Below, piece by piece: positions 1 through 6,724 of a stretch of DNA of 10,614 bases. This DNA is from Prevotellaceae bacterium. Its GTDB lineage: Bacteria; Bacteroidota; Bacteroidia; Bacteroidales; UBA932. A program made the translations under genes and the position numbers. Location of the stretch: positions 1 through 10,614 of the forward strand of contig JAIRMK010000064.1 of the NCBI GenBank assembly GCA_031258755.1. Reading direction: 5' to 3'. The first letter of the stretch is position 1. Every line of letters starts with the position of its first letter. The notes under the pieces were generated by a model that saw only the letters and a program-made list of their open reading frames with translations, made no database searches and was not told where the DNA came from.

Positions 1-1187
1 CGCCAGAATTGTTGAAAATCGCGCATCAGGAAATCCATGTCAAGCTGTCCGTCCTTCAGGTAACGGGGCATCCGGTAGGGGTACTTCGCATCTTGCAATT
101 CTTCCTGCGTGAAGGAGGACAATTTGCGAATAATCACTTCGGCATAAATCGGATTGGCAGGCGTTATTCGCCCATTAACCATACGAATTAACCCCAATTC
201 CTGCGTATAACGAAAATCGTCCGAATCCCTGTTGATAAACCCTTCGCCCAAGATCATCGGCTCGATGATCCTGCGCACGCGTTCTTCCTTTAGCCGCTCA
301 AGCAGGCTATCAATATGCGTATCCCTGCGCAGGATGATGTTTTGGATGGCCTCGCCGACTAATTCCGCCGTAACCGGTTTTGTGTAGTCCGATTGCAGGA
401 TTTTCACCGTCACCTCGCGGGCAATGGCATTTACTAACCATGGCTGTCCCTGCGTTTGCTCCCAAACCAGTTCGATGGCATCTTCCTCAAATATCTGTCC
501 GGTTTCATCGGTATGCTGTTCGTATAATTGGACAATTTCTTCCCTGGTAAAGTTTTTTAATGTCAATGATTCCGTAACGATATTGAACGGGCTTGCGCTG
601 CCCAGCGTTGCGCTGTCGGGACGGACTTTGGCTTTGTAGTCGCGGATATTACGCATGCCCACCAGCGCTACGGAGTGGACAAATGCCTGTTCCGGGCGGC
701 TGTTGTAGCCGTCGCGCAACTGCCGGAGAAATGAAATCAATGTCCCTTCGCTCAAACAGTCCGCCTCGTCGAATAAAATTACCAGCGGCTTGTCCAGCAA
801 CATACAAAACAAGGTAAGTTCCATATTCAGCACGTTTGTATAATTGCTGTAATCCGCATTTCCGGCAAATTCCGCTTTGTGCAGAATGTTCGAAAGCTGA
901 AGTTGATTTTTAATTTTCATGACAATGCCGGGTATCCCTTCCCTTGGGTCGATAACCTCTTGTGCGCCCTCCAGCGAGCAATACAGCGTGTAATATTTCC
1001 CTGAGGCGTTAAGCCGGCCGGTCAGGTCTTTCAAATAGGTCGTCTTTCCGCTCTGGCGTGCGGCATGGATTACAAAATACTGTTTGCTGTCTATCAACTC
1101 TTCCACGCCCTGCAGGCGGGTGGCGGCATCTATCATGTAATGCTCGGTTTTATTACATGGCCCTGCTATATTAAAATATTTCTTCAT
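1..1187 (-). CDS. ATP-binding protein, AAA-like family (3' end outside window)
   Basis: Partial gene; 395 codons are visible from the ATG at 1187 and the frame stays open to the window edge. Residues 41-50 (HAARQSGKTT) form a Walker A-like loop with Lys48/Thr49, though the usual first Gly is replaced. Residues 134-143 (PLVILFDEAD) form Walker B with Asp140/Glu141. RNIRDYK (179-185) and TQGQPWLVNAIARE (245-258) are family-typical, the latter leading into a winged-helix-like region. The last visible residues (KDGQLDMDFLMRDFQQFW) match the linker that in this family precedes a C-terminal PD-(D/E)XK-like domain, which would lie off the left edge. Such proteins are common multicopy accessory genes in Bacteroidota; their physiological role is not established. 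The start is chosen because the family's N-terminus (KKYFNIAGPC) begins here and a -7 element lies just upstream, although the frame is open for about 60 more codons. Probably cytoplasmic. Confidence 0.85.
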   Translation of the reverse strand, partial: MKKYFNIAGPCNKTEHYMIDAATRLQGVEELIDSKQYFVIHAARQSGKTTYLKDLTGRLNASGKYYTLYCSLEGAQEVIDPREGIPGIVMKIKNQLQLSNILHKAEFAGNADYSNYTNVLNMELTLFCMLLDKPLVILFDEADCLSEGTLISFLRQLRDGYNSRPEQAFVHSVALVGMRNIRDYKAKVRPDSATLGSASPFNIVTESLTLKNFTREEIVQLYEQHTDETGQIFEEDAIELVWEQTQGQPWLVNAIAREVTVKILQSDYTKPVTAELVGEAIQNIILRRDTHIDSLLERLKEERVRRIIEPMILGEGFINRDSDDFRYTQELGLIRMVNGRITPANPIYAEVIIRKLSSFTQEELQDAKYPYRMPRYLKDGQLDMDFLMRDFQQFW

Positions 1188-1203
1188 ATTTTTCTTTTTT
1201 CCA

Positions 1204-1211
1204 CAAAGATA
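1204..1211 (-). promoter_or_regulatory. -7 promoter element for the AAA-like gene
   Basis: Read on the minus strand this is TATCTTTG, a full match to the Bacteroidota -7 consensus TAnnTTTG, 16 nt upstream of the ATG at 1187. No convincing TTTG -33 element is seen at the usual spacing. Transcription would start only a few bases before the gene, giving a very short leader. Confidence 0.55.
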
Positions 1212-1390
1212 GGAAAAAGACTTTAGACTTGCATCACTTGATGTAAACGCCCCTAAACCAAAACCGCCCAAGAATGATTTCTGCGCCGATGCGGTCAACA
1301 TAGCCATATTTGCCATAATTTTGATATGCAATGCGGAAGAGGCGAAAAATGTGTGGCATCTCCGGCGGAAAGCCAATCATATTTTAAAAA
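1212..1390. other. Intergenic region between divergent genes
   Basis: This stretch separates the AAA-like gene from the polyvalent-like gene. In frame with the AAA-like gene it is open back to a stop near 1380. It reads plausibly as protein (for example FLGGFGLGAFTSSD) but lies upstream of the -7 element, so I treat it as untranslated. No RNA gene or repeat was recognised. Confidence 0.4.
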
Positions 1391-1419
1391 TTGTTCGACG
1401 GCGTTACAAATAAAAATGC

Positions 1420-1427
1420 TACCTTTG
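1420..1427 (+). promoter_or_regulatory. -7 promoter element for the polyvalent-like gene
   Basis: TACCTTTG matches the TAnnTTTG consensus exactly. The nearest TTG (1391-1393) is 26 nt upstream, longer than the usual spacing, so the -33 box is doubtful. A transcript would start near 1434, which rules out the in-frame TTG at 1391 as the start codon and favours the ATG at 1460. Confidence 0.6.
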
Positions 1428-1459
1428 CACCCTCCGAACAAAATCTGACCATCACACAA

Positions 1460-2074
1460 ATGCTCGAAGGAACGACACCGATAGAAACGCCAAAGCACAG
1501 CTTCAGGAACTTTGATGAAGCCAAAAAGTGGGCTAAAGAGAATATTGTCGACACATATAAAAACGACAATACCGGCGAAGATGTTTATATTTCAAAAAAA
1601 GCCATAGACAAGTATTTAAGCGCATCAGCCGTCCTTAAAAGCGTAAATAAAGACGCTCACTTGTCAGTGCTAAAAGTTATGCCGGAGCTTTTAAAAACAT
1701 CATTGTTAAAAGAAAAAAACACAGATAGGGCTGACGATTACCACATTAAAGAAATACAAAGATTCTACGGAGCTATAAGCTACGAAGGACAGACTCACCC
1801 CATAAAAATTACTGTAAAAGCCACAAGAAATGAAGGGAACAAAGCATACAGCTATGAAGTTTTAGATATAGAAAACCCGGTAGAACAAAATCTACCGGGG
1901 CAATCTACTTCAAGCGGACAGTGGAATGCATCAGCATCAAAAGACCGGCATACATTCCCACACTTGGAAGTTTCCACCAACAAAGATACGGATAATTTTG
2001 AAACCACCAAACAAAACGTGCAAAATTCTGACGCGGTGGTTTTTCTTAACGCTCAATTGTCTTTTCTACAATAG
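1460..2074 (+). CDS. Small protein resembling an LPD3-type domain of phage polyvalent proteins
   Basis: 204 residues from the ATG at 1460. There is no signal peptide or membrane segment. Residues 14-139 form one apparent domain: a helical start (FRNFDEAKKWAKENIV), a Lys-rich middle (DVYISKKAIDKYLSASAV, 42-59), then RFYGAISYEG and IKITVKA strands ending in SYEVLDIENP. This resembles a large polyvalent protein-associated domain (LPD3, possibly with BECR-nuclease-like relatives); the assignment is from memory and not certain. Those domains usually sit inside very large phage or conjugative-element proteins, so a free-standing copy suggests a remnant or a captured domain. The tail (140-204) is polar, low in complexity and probably disordered. 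The gene is AT-richer than ftcD and overlaps its 3' end by 29 bp, so the last codons are antisense to ftcD, as expected if the insertion boundary lies near 2040. No catalytic residues can be assigned. Confidence 0.6.
   Translation: MLEGTTPIETPKHSFRNFDEAKKWAKENIVDTYKNDNTGEDVYISKKAIDKYLSASAVLKSVNKDAHLSVLKVMPELLKTSLLKEKNTDRADDYHIKEIQRFYGAISYEGQTHPIKITVKATRNEGNKAYSYEVLDIENPVEQNLPGQSTSSGQWNASASKDRHTFPHLEVSTNKDTDNFETTKQNVQNSDAVVFLNAQLSFLQ
1870..1899 (-). terminator. Rho-independent terminator for the deoC-ftcD operon
   Basis: On the minus strand a perfect 9-bp GC-rich stem (CCCGGTAGA with TCTACCGGG, arms 1891-1899 and 1876-1884) with a 6-nt loop is followed by TTTTCTAT. On the plus strand no T run follows, so the polarity fits ftcD. 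It lies about 147 nt past the ftcD stop, inside the coding region of the polyvalent-like gene, where it encodes NPVEQNLPG. Confidence 0.6.
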
Positions 2075-3698
2075 CGAGGATTTCTTTTTCTGCGGCCTGT
2101 GTCTTTTCTACCAACGCGGCGCCTTCCGTCAGCACTTTTTCCACATAAGGTTTATCGTCTAACCCTGCGGCGTTGATTTTTACATTGAGCCAGGCGCCCA
2201 ATACGCCCGAACGGGCAGCCAGTGCGCCTACGCCGGCGTCGCTCACCGAATTGGGGTTGCCGTGTTCGGCCATGGCTTTGAGCACTTCCATGCTGTCAAA
2301 ACACAGGTGCATGACCTGAAAAGGAATGGCTATGGCCTGCCGCGTGGCTTCGCTGATGGCCTGTTTGCGGGCGGCTTTTTCGGCGTCGGTGGCTTTGGGT
2401 AGCGAAAAAGCCGCCATGATATTGTTGAAAGCTTTGGTGTCTTCGTCAACCAATGCCACAAGCCGGTTCATGATTGTTTTTGCCTTCTCGGCCCAGTCCG
2501 AAAATGTTGACCAGCGGGCGTCCCACCCGGCTTTGTGCGCCGACAGGTTGGCTACCATACCGCCTAACGCCGCGCCCATGGCGCCCATGTAGGCCGCTAT
2601 CGAGCCGCCGCCCGGCGCCGGCGATTCCGACAATGTCTCGTTAGCGAACGCCGTAAGCGTCATATCCGCTAACGGGTGCACGCCGGCGCCGGCCATTTTG
2701 TATTCAATAATTTTTTGTTGCGGGTCGAAGGGCGTCAACTCGTCAAGCCCTATGCTGCGCACGGCAATCTTTATAATTTCTTCGTCGGAAATGCCGGCAG
2801 AGCGTTGTTGCTTCGTTAAGAAATAACGTCCCGCATCCAGCATGGCTTGCAGAGGAACGAGGCCTACCAGTTCCGAGCCGGTAACACGTAAGCCGCGTGC
2901 CTGCGCACACGTGCACGCGGTGTCGAAAGCAATATGCAATGGCGTAGCGGTAATGTCGGTGAGGTTCATCGACACCTGCGCGATGCCGTATTCCTCGATA
3001 TACCAGCCAATGCCTTTCACCGCTTTGAGCAATCCGGGCTTCCAGCTTTCGTATCCGTTTTCGTCTTTCACCTTGCGCCCCTTTTCGCGCACGTCAAAGG
3101 CCACCGCATTGGCGCGGCGGGTAGAAGTAGTGTTCAGGTTTATGTTGTAAGCAATGAGAAAATTTCGCGCCCCCACAGCAATAGCGCCTGTTTTAGGCAC
3201 AAATTGTGCAGGCCCGAAGTCGGGTTTCCATTCGGGTTTGGCGAGTTTGGCTTTCAATCCTTCATATTCACCGGCGCGGCAGCAGGCTAAGTTGCGGCGT
3301 TCGTCACTAAAGGCGGCATATTCGTAACAATATACAGGGAATTGCAGCGTTTCGCCAATGCGTTTCGCCAATTTCCGCGCCAGCTCAACGGTTTCTTCCA
3401 TAGTGATGCCCGACACAGGAATGAGCGGCAGCACGTCGGTAGCGCCGAAACGCGGATGCTCGCCGTGGTGTTTACTCATGTCTATCACTTCCGTTGATTT
3501 TTTTACCGCACGGAAAGCGGCTTCACACACGGCTTCCGGCTCGCCCACAAAAGTTACGACCGTGCGGTTGGTGGCTTTTCCGGGATCTACGTCAAGCAAG
3601 CATACCCCGTCCACCTCTTCAATGACGTCGGTAATTTGTTTTATAATATGGCTGTTGCGCCCTTCACTAAAGTTAGGCACACATTCGATAATCTTCAT
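2046..3698 (-). CDS. ftcD: Bifunctional glutamate formimidoyltransferase / formimidoyl-tetrahydrofolate cyclodeaminase
   Basis: 550 residues, normal for the fused enzyme. It moves the formimino group from N-formimino-glutamate (histidine breakdown) to tetrahydrofolate, then releases ammonia to give 5,10-methenyl-tetrahydrofolate; it acts in the cytosol. The transferase half opens with IIECVPNFSEGRN (3-15). STRRANAVAFDVR (192-204) and PLHIAFDTACTCAQARGLRVTGSELVGLVP (253-282) follow. GEHPRFGATD (79-88) supplies His81, which aligns with the catalytic His82 of mammalian FTCD. The cyclodeaminase half starts near 343, with SPAPGGGSIAAYMGAMGAAL (359-378), LVDEDTKAFNNIMAAFSLPK (416-435) and NPNSVSDAGVGALAA (481-495). 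The ATG is 3 bp past the deoC stop, so the two are almost certainly cotranscribed and probably translationally coupled. No hutH, hutU or hutI lies nearby. Confidence 0.97.
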   Translation of the reverse strand: MKIIECVPNFSEGRNSHIIKQITDVIEEVDGVCLLDVDPGKATNRTVVTFVGEPEAVCEAAFRAVKKSTEVIDMSKHHGEHPRFGATDVLPLIPVSGITMEETVELARKLAKRIGETLQFPVYCYEYAAFSDERRNLACCRAGEYEGLKAKLAKPEWKPDFGPAQFVPKTGAIAVGARNFLIAYNINLNTTSTRRANAVAFDVREKGRKVKDENGYESWKPGLLKAVKGIGWYIEEYGIAQVSMNLTDITATPLHIAFDTACTCAQARGLRVTGSELVGLVPLQAMLDAGRYFLTKQQRSAGISDEEIIKIAVRSIGLDELTPFDPQQKIIEYKMAGAGVHPLADMTLTAFANETLSESPAPGGGSIAAYMGAMGAALGGMVANLSAHKAGWDARWSTFSDWAEKAKTIMNRLVALVDEDTKAFNNIMAAFSLPKATDAEKAARKQAISEATRQAIAIPFQVMHLCFDSMEVLKAMAEHGNPNSVSDAGVGALAARSGVLGAWLNVKINAAGLDDKPYVEKVLTEGAALVEKTQAAEKEILAIVEKTIER

Positions 3699-3701
3699 GC
3701 G

Positions 3702-4517
3702 CTAAAAATATTTAATGGCGGTTTTTGACAATTCAGTGAGTAGATTATTGGCCAGCCGGCTGGCGCCAAGCCGGAAGAGCGAGGGGGTGAGCCATGCCGA
3801 GCCTAACACCTCTTTAACTATGGCATAATAGATGAGTGCGTCATTGGCGGTGACGATGCCGCCCGCAGGCTTCAGGCCTGTTTTTTTTCCTGTTTTCAAA
3901 TAGTGCGCTTTAATGACATGCGCCATAATCCATGCGGCTTCGGGGGTGGCGGCAGGTTCCATTTTCCCGGTTGAGGTTTTGATGAAATCGGCGCCGGCCT
4001 CAATGGCTATCTGGCTTGCGGTGTGTATCTGTTCGGGTGTGAGCGCACCTGTTTCCAGAATTACTTTGAGGTGGGCGTGGCCGATGGCCGTTTTTATTTT
4101 GCTGAGCTCTTCCTGTACGCGGCTGTAGTCGCCTGCAAGGAATGCGCCGAGTGAAATCACGATGTCGATCTCGTGGGCTCCGGCGTCCACTGCGCGTTTA
4201 CATTCGTCGCACTTCACTTCAATAAATGTTTGCGAAGCGGGAAACCCCGCGCCTACGGCGGCAATTTGTACGCCGGGCAATTGTAGCGACTGCTTCACTA
4301 TGGGCGCCAGCGCCGGGTACACACAAATGGCGGCTACATGAGGAAAGTCGGGAAAGGCAGCGGGGAACCGGTTTACCTTTTCCGTCATGGTAGTGATTTG
4401 CGCCGGCGTGTCGGTGGCATTTAGAGCGGTGAGATCCATAAAACTCAAACATTGTGCCCATGCCGCAGGGGCGTCAATGGTAGAAAGGTTGAGTTTATCC
4501 AAATTAAAGCGTTCCAT
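3702..4517 (-). CDS. deoC: Deoxyribose-phosphate aldolase
   Basis: 271 residues, in the range of the longer DeoC forms. It splits 2-deoxy-D-ribose 5-phosphate into acetaldehyde and glyceraldehyde 3-phosphate, feeding deoxynucleoside carbon into glycolysis. The TIM-barrel signature residues are present: Asp118 in EIDIVIS, the Schiff-base Lys180 in ADFIKTSTGK (176-185), and the relay Lys216 in GLKPAGGI (214-221), matching Asp102, Lys167 and Lys201 of the E. coli enzyme. VILETGALTPEQI (152-164) is also typical. The first 60 residues form the helical extension common in Bacteroidota members. The ATG at 4517 lies 15 nt downstream of a -7 element and there is no Shine-Dalgarno sequence. It is first of a two-gene operon with ftcD. 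The pairing has no obvious metabolic logic beyond salvage of carbon and one-carbon units. Confidence 0.96.
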   Translation of the reverse strand: MERFNLDKLNLSTIDAPAAWAQCLSFMDLTALNATDTPAQITTMTEKVNRFPAAFPDFPHVAAICVYPALAPIVKQSLQLPGVQIAAVGAGFPASQTFIEVKCDECKRAVDAGAHEIDIVISLGAFLAGDYSRVQEELSKIKTAIGHAHLKVILETGALTPEQIHTASQIAIEAGADFIKTSTGKMEPAATPEAAWIMAHVIKAHYLKTGKKTGLKPAGGIVTANDALIYYAIVKEVLGSAWLTPSLFRLGASRLANNLLTELSKTAIKYF

Positions 4518-4532
4518 AGCTAATCGTTTTTA

Positions 4533-4540
4533 CAAATATA
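4533..4540 (-). promoter_or_regulatory. -7 promoter element for deoC-ftcD
   Basis: On the minus strand this is TATATTTG, an exact TAnnTTTG match 15 nt before the deoC ATG. No clear -33 TTTG is seen. The short leader implies little room for attenuation. Confidence 0.55.
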
Positions 4541-4564
4541 TGAAAAATAAATGGAATAGCGTAG

Positions 4565-4771
4565 TTAAAAAAGCTTCGGGTGGTCTTCTTCCAATTTCCT
4601 GAGGATAGTGCTGATGATGGCTTCGCGGAAAAACTTGGATTGGTTGGATATTTTGTATTTGGCGCAGAAATTTTTAATAGCCTCATTTTCCGCATCGTTA
4701 AATACCAGTACCTTCCGGTGCTTGCGCCGTGTGGTGCGGAAAATATGTTGTTCGTTAGTCGTGTTTTTCAC
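4565..4771 (-). CDS. Small ribbon-helix-helix-like protein
   Basis: 68 residues starting at GTG (4769-4771); a stop in the same frame lies 15 nt upstream, so no earlier start is possible. A basic segment (RTTRRKHRKVLVFNDAENEA, residues 12-31) contains a beta-strand-like RKVLVFN. It is followed by two predicted helices (ENEAIKNFCAKYKI and QSKFFREAIISTILRKLEED), the order expected of a ribbon-helix-helix DNA-binding or mobilisation-accessory protein. I associate the ending EEDHPKLF with a conserved small Bacteroidota family, from memory. It lies 47 bp upstream of deoC on the same strand and may be read through into it, although deoC has its own -7 element. No partner toxin or relaxase is nearby. 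Function unknown; DNA binding is inferred. Confidence 0.65.
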   Translation of the reverse strand: MKNTTNEQHIFRTTRRKHRKVLVFNDAENEAIKNFCAKYKISNQSKFFREAIISTILRKLEEDHPKLF

Positions 4772-4791
4772 AAAGAATTGAGTTCATGCTG

Positions 4792-4799
4792 CAAAGTAA
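4792..4799 (-). promoter_or_regulatory. Near-consensus -7 element for the small RHH-like gene
   Basis: On the minus strand TTACTTTG differs from TAnnTTTG at one position and lies 20 nt before the GTG start. No -33 box is evident, so this is a weak call. Confidence 0.35.
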
Positions 4800-4842
4800 C
4801 GAAAAAAAATTAAATTTTATAACACATTTTAACATCTTTATA

Positions 4843-4873
4843 TTTGGATTTTGAAAAAAAGTGTTTACATTTG
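4843..4873 (+). promoter_or_regulatory. Complete Bacteroidota promoter for the intergenic RNA
   Basis: TTTG at 4843-4846, a 19-nt spacer, then TACATTTG at 4866-4873. Both boxes match the consensus and the spacing is standard, yet no protein gene starts downstream on this strand for more than 700 bp. Expected transcription start is near 4880. Confidence 0.65.
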
Positions 4874-4879
4874 TGCCGG

Positions 4880-5100
4880 AAAAGGTATTCTGTTCTTTTT
4901 ATTACTTGTTGGCGCTCACTTTTAGTACTCTTTTTTTCGAAAACTTACGAACTTTTCAGAATAGTATGATGGAGGAATAAGGTTAGCGCCCACACGTTTC
5001 TTTTTTCAATCCAATAATTATATTGTTAGAAAGACAAGTGTGGGCCTAAATTTATTTGTCATACTTGGTTTCGTAAGACCTTCGAAAGAAAAGTAAATTA
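4880..5100 (+). ncRNA. Candidate structured RNA, possibly 6S-like
   Basis: The region after the promoter folds by eye into one long, interrupted hairpin. From outside in: TTTA (4921-4924) with TAAA (5094-5097); 4931-4941 with 5081-5091 (11 bp, one G-U); CTTACGAA (4944-4951) with TTCGTAAG (5070-5077); an asymmetric bubble of 11 and 4 nt; AGTATGAT (4963-4970) with GTCATACT (5058-5065, one G-U); AATAA (4976-4980) with TTATT (5052-5056); TTAG (4983-4986) with CTAA (5046-5049); and GCCCACAC (4988-4995) with GTGTGGGC (5038-5045). The terminal loop holds a small hairpin (CAATA/TATTG, 5012-5025). Length and a rod with an internal bubble recall 6S RNA, and a 6S-Flavo family is known in this phylum. 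I cannot confirm conserved 6S sequence, and the ends are uncertain. Open frames on either strand here are short and unconvincing. Confidence 0.5.
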
Positions 5101-5120
5101 TTCCAAAGGCTCGCGCTACT

Positions 5121-5608
5121 TCATTCAATTAAGAATTAAGAACTGCGATTTTAGACTTTAGATTTACGATTTTAGATTGATTTTCTTAATTTCTTAATCA
5201 CTGTTTGTGTGTTGCAATATGTATTTGCGATGTAGTGTTTTATTGTATATATGTAATTAATGATTAATGGTTAGTGATTAAAAAGCAGATAATAGAATAT
5301 AGATTTTTAGATAATAGACAAAAATAATGTGCTAATGTGATTAATGAAATTCTTAGTTCTTAACTCTTAGTTCTTTAGTTAATAAAGGGTAAAGCGAAAA
5401 CATTATTCATTGTTAATTGTTCATTGATAAAGGGCTGCTGGTTATTAGTTCTTCTTTCTTCTTATTATCTGTTGTAAGCTGGTAGCCCTTTTCTCTTAAT
5501 GGAGAATGGGAAACGGGGAAAGGGAGAACGGAGAACGGAGAAAAATAATTCATAACTCTTAACTCATTTCATTGTTAATTGTAATTTGTTAATTCTTAAT
5601 TGATAAAT
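5121..5608. repeat. AT-rich low-complexity intergenic region with dispersed short repeats
   Basis: No gene is seen. The stretch is made of recurring words such as TTAGTGATTAA, CTTAACTCTTAG and TTAATTGT. TAATGTGCTAATGTGA (5325-5340) recurs at 8133-8148. An 8-bp inverted repeat AAAGGGCT/AGCCCTTT (5429-5436 and 5484-5491) encloses a 47-nt pyrimidine-rich loop and is followed by TTCTCTT. The character resembles decayed or slippage-generated spacer DNA rather than coding sequence. Confidence 0.55.
5501..5545 (+). repeat. Purine-rich upstream module, copy 1
   Basis: Tandem GGAGAA/GGGAAACGG-like words (for example GAGAACGGAGAACGGAGAA) lie about 65 bp before the first secreted-protein gene. Related copies lie before the two FISUMP genes at 6725 and 8156. 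Confidence 0.6.
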
Positions 5609-6724
5609 ATGACAACTAAATTTTTTAGAAAGAATACATTTCCCTCTCCTTGGGGGAGGGTCAGGGAGGGGTTTGCCTTTCTGTTTCTGTTATTGTGGCC
5701 TTTTGTGCTTTCGGCGCAGAACGGCGTGAAGGTGGAGAACCTTTCGATGAACGCCGGAACGGTGACGTTCGACGTGAGTTGGGATAAGAACACCATGCCT
5801 ATGGATGTGTGGAGCGACACGGTGTGGGTGTTTGTGGATTACAACGATGCGGGCGTGATGAAACGCTTACCGCTGTCGCCGGGCGCTACATTGACCGAAA
5901 CTTCGGCGCCGGACGTGGGGAAAGTGGTTGAAGAGGGTGACAATGATAAAGGCGTGTGGGTGGTTGGCAATGCCCGCAGTGCAGGCAGTTTTTCGGCTAC
6001 AGTCCAACTGCATACTGCTACTGCCGTTGCTGCCGGCGCGTGCGCATACGCTTCGAATTACCCGCCGGTGGGAAAATATACCTCTGACGATAATATTTCC
6101 TTTACCGGCACACCGGTATATAATATTGTGATAGAAGACGCCGGTGGGAATAAAGAAATCCGGGAGTCGGGCGCTTCATTTACGGTGCCGCCGGGTTATA
6201 CGGCACATTCATTTAGTGATAGGACGGGCGCGCCGGGCATCATTCATTGTTGGCCGCCTGCACTGCCGATAGTGGTTGACGCCACATTCTGTTTCGGACT
6301 TCCCGGACAACTGCAGGCCGCGGCGTCTGGTGGCGCGACGATAGCGTGGTATGATGCGCCCACTGCAGGACATTTATTATATGTCGGGAATGTGTTGCCG
6401 TTGACGCCTGTGTACAGTGATGCGACGTCATATTATGCAGAAGCCGTGTCGGAGCGTAATTGCCCGAGTGCACGAGTACAGGCGAATTATACGGTAAATC
6501 ATTGTGTAATCAATGGGTATTGTCCGGGTTTTGTGGCAGGGGGTGTGGGTTCGGCTACCGCGTCTGTACCTGAGGCCGCTTGTAGCTCGTATGACGCCGG
6601 TCTAATCGGCTTGGCCGGTTACCAGGCGGCGTGTAATGTGTTCTACTCTGGCCAAATCGGATTGGAGCGTTCTCCCGTGGCCTGTGTGTCGTATGATGCG
6701 GGACACATTGGCAGAAGCCAATGA
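5609..6724 (+). CDS. Secreted protein with CHU_C-associated Ig-like domain and short C-terminal repeats
   Basis: 371 residues from the ATG at 5609; a TTG three codons earlier is less likely. Residues 22-36 (FAFLFLLLWPFVLSA) form a signal-peptide core with cleavage expected before Gln37. The pre-core contains FPSPWGRVREG (11-21), encoded by an imperfect palindrome. Residues 38-215 form a beta-rich domain of unknown type (VKVENLSMNAGTVTFDVSWD, WVFVDYND). Residues about 224-298 resemble an Ig-like domain associated with CHU_C (GQLQAAASGG..IAWYDAPTAG, then SYYAEAVSERNCPSARV). The C-terminus has three short repeats beginning AC, with SYDAGLIG at 327-334, VFYSGQIG at 344-351 and SYDAGHIG at 362-369, spaced 17-18 residues. 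No FISUMP domain, type IX sorting domain or lipobox is seen, so the final location (periplasm or surface) is open. It precedes two FISUMP genes on the same strand. Function unknown; adhesion or surface display is only a guess. Confidence 0.75.
   Translation: MTTKFFRKNTFPSPWGRVREGFAFLFLLLWPFVLSAQNGVKVENLSMNAGTVTFDVSWDKNTMPMDVWSDTVWVFVDYNDAGVMKRLPLSPGATLTETSAPDVGKVVEEGDNDKGVWVVGNARSAGSFSATVQLHTATAVAAGACAYASNYPPVGKYTSDDNISFTGTPVYNIVIEDAGGNKEIRESGASFTVPPGYTAHSFSDRTGAPGIIHCWPPALPIVVDATFCFGLPGQLQAAASGGATIAWYDAPTAGHLLYVGNVLPLTPVYSDATSYYAEAVSERNCPSARVQANYTVNHCVINGYCPGFVAGGVGSATASVPEAACSSYDAGLIGLAGYQAACNVFYSGQIGLERSPVACVSYDAGHIGRSQ
5641..5673 (+). repeat. GC-rich imperfect palindrome inside a signal-peptide coding region
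   Basis: TCCCT (5641-5645) pairs with AGGGA (5663-5667) and CTCC (5646-5649) with GGAG (5655-5658). The sequence resembles dispersed GC-rich palindromes that usually lie between genes, but here it is translated in frame as part of the signal-peptide N-region. Confidence 0.5.

Noticed and set aside
1391..1459. TTG start giving a 227-residue polyvalent-like protein
   Set aside because: The added 23 codons include the -7 box TACCTTTG, so they would not be transcribed.
2934..3290. Plus-strand open frame of about 118 codons inside ftcD
   Set aside because: It lies antisense to a strongly supported enzyme, has no family features, and is explained by the codon bias of the minus-strand gene. The same applies to plus-strand frames at 424-817 opposite the AAA-like gene.
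5429..5491. Terminator after the intergenic RNA
   Set aside because: The 8-bp stem encloses a 47-nt loop, the T run is interrupted, and it lies more than 300 nt past the RNA's main fold.
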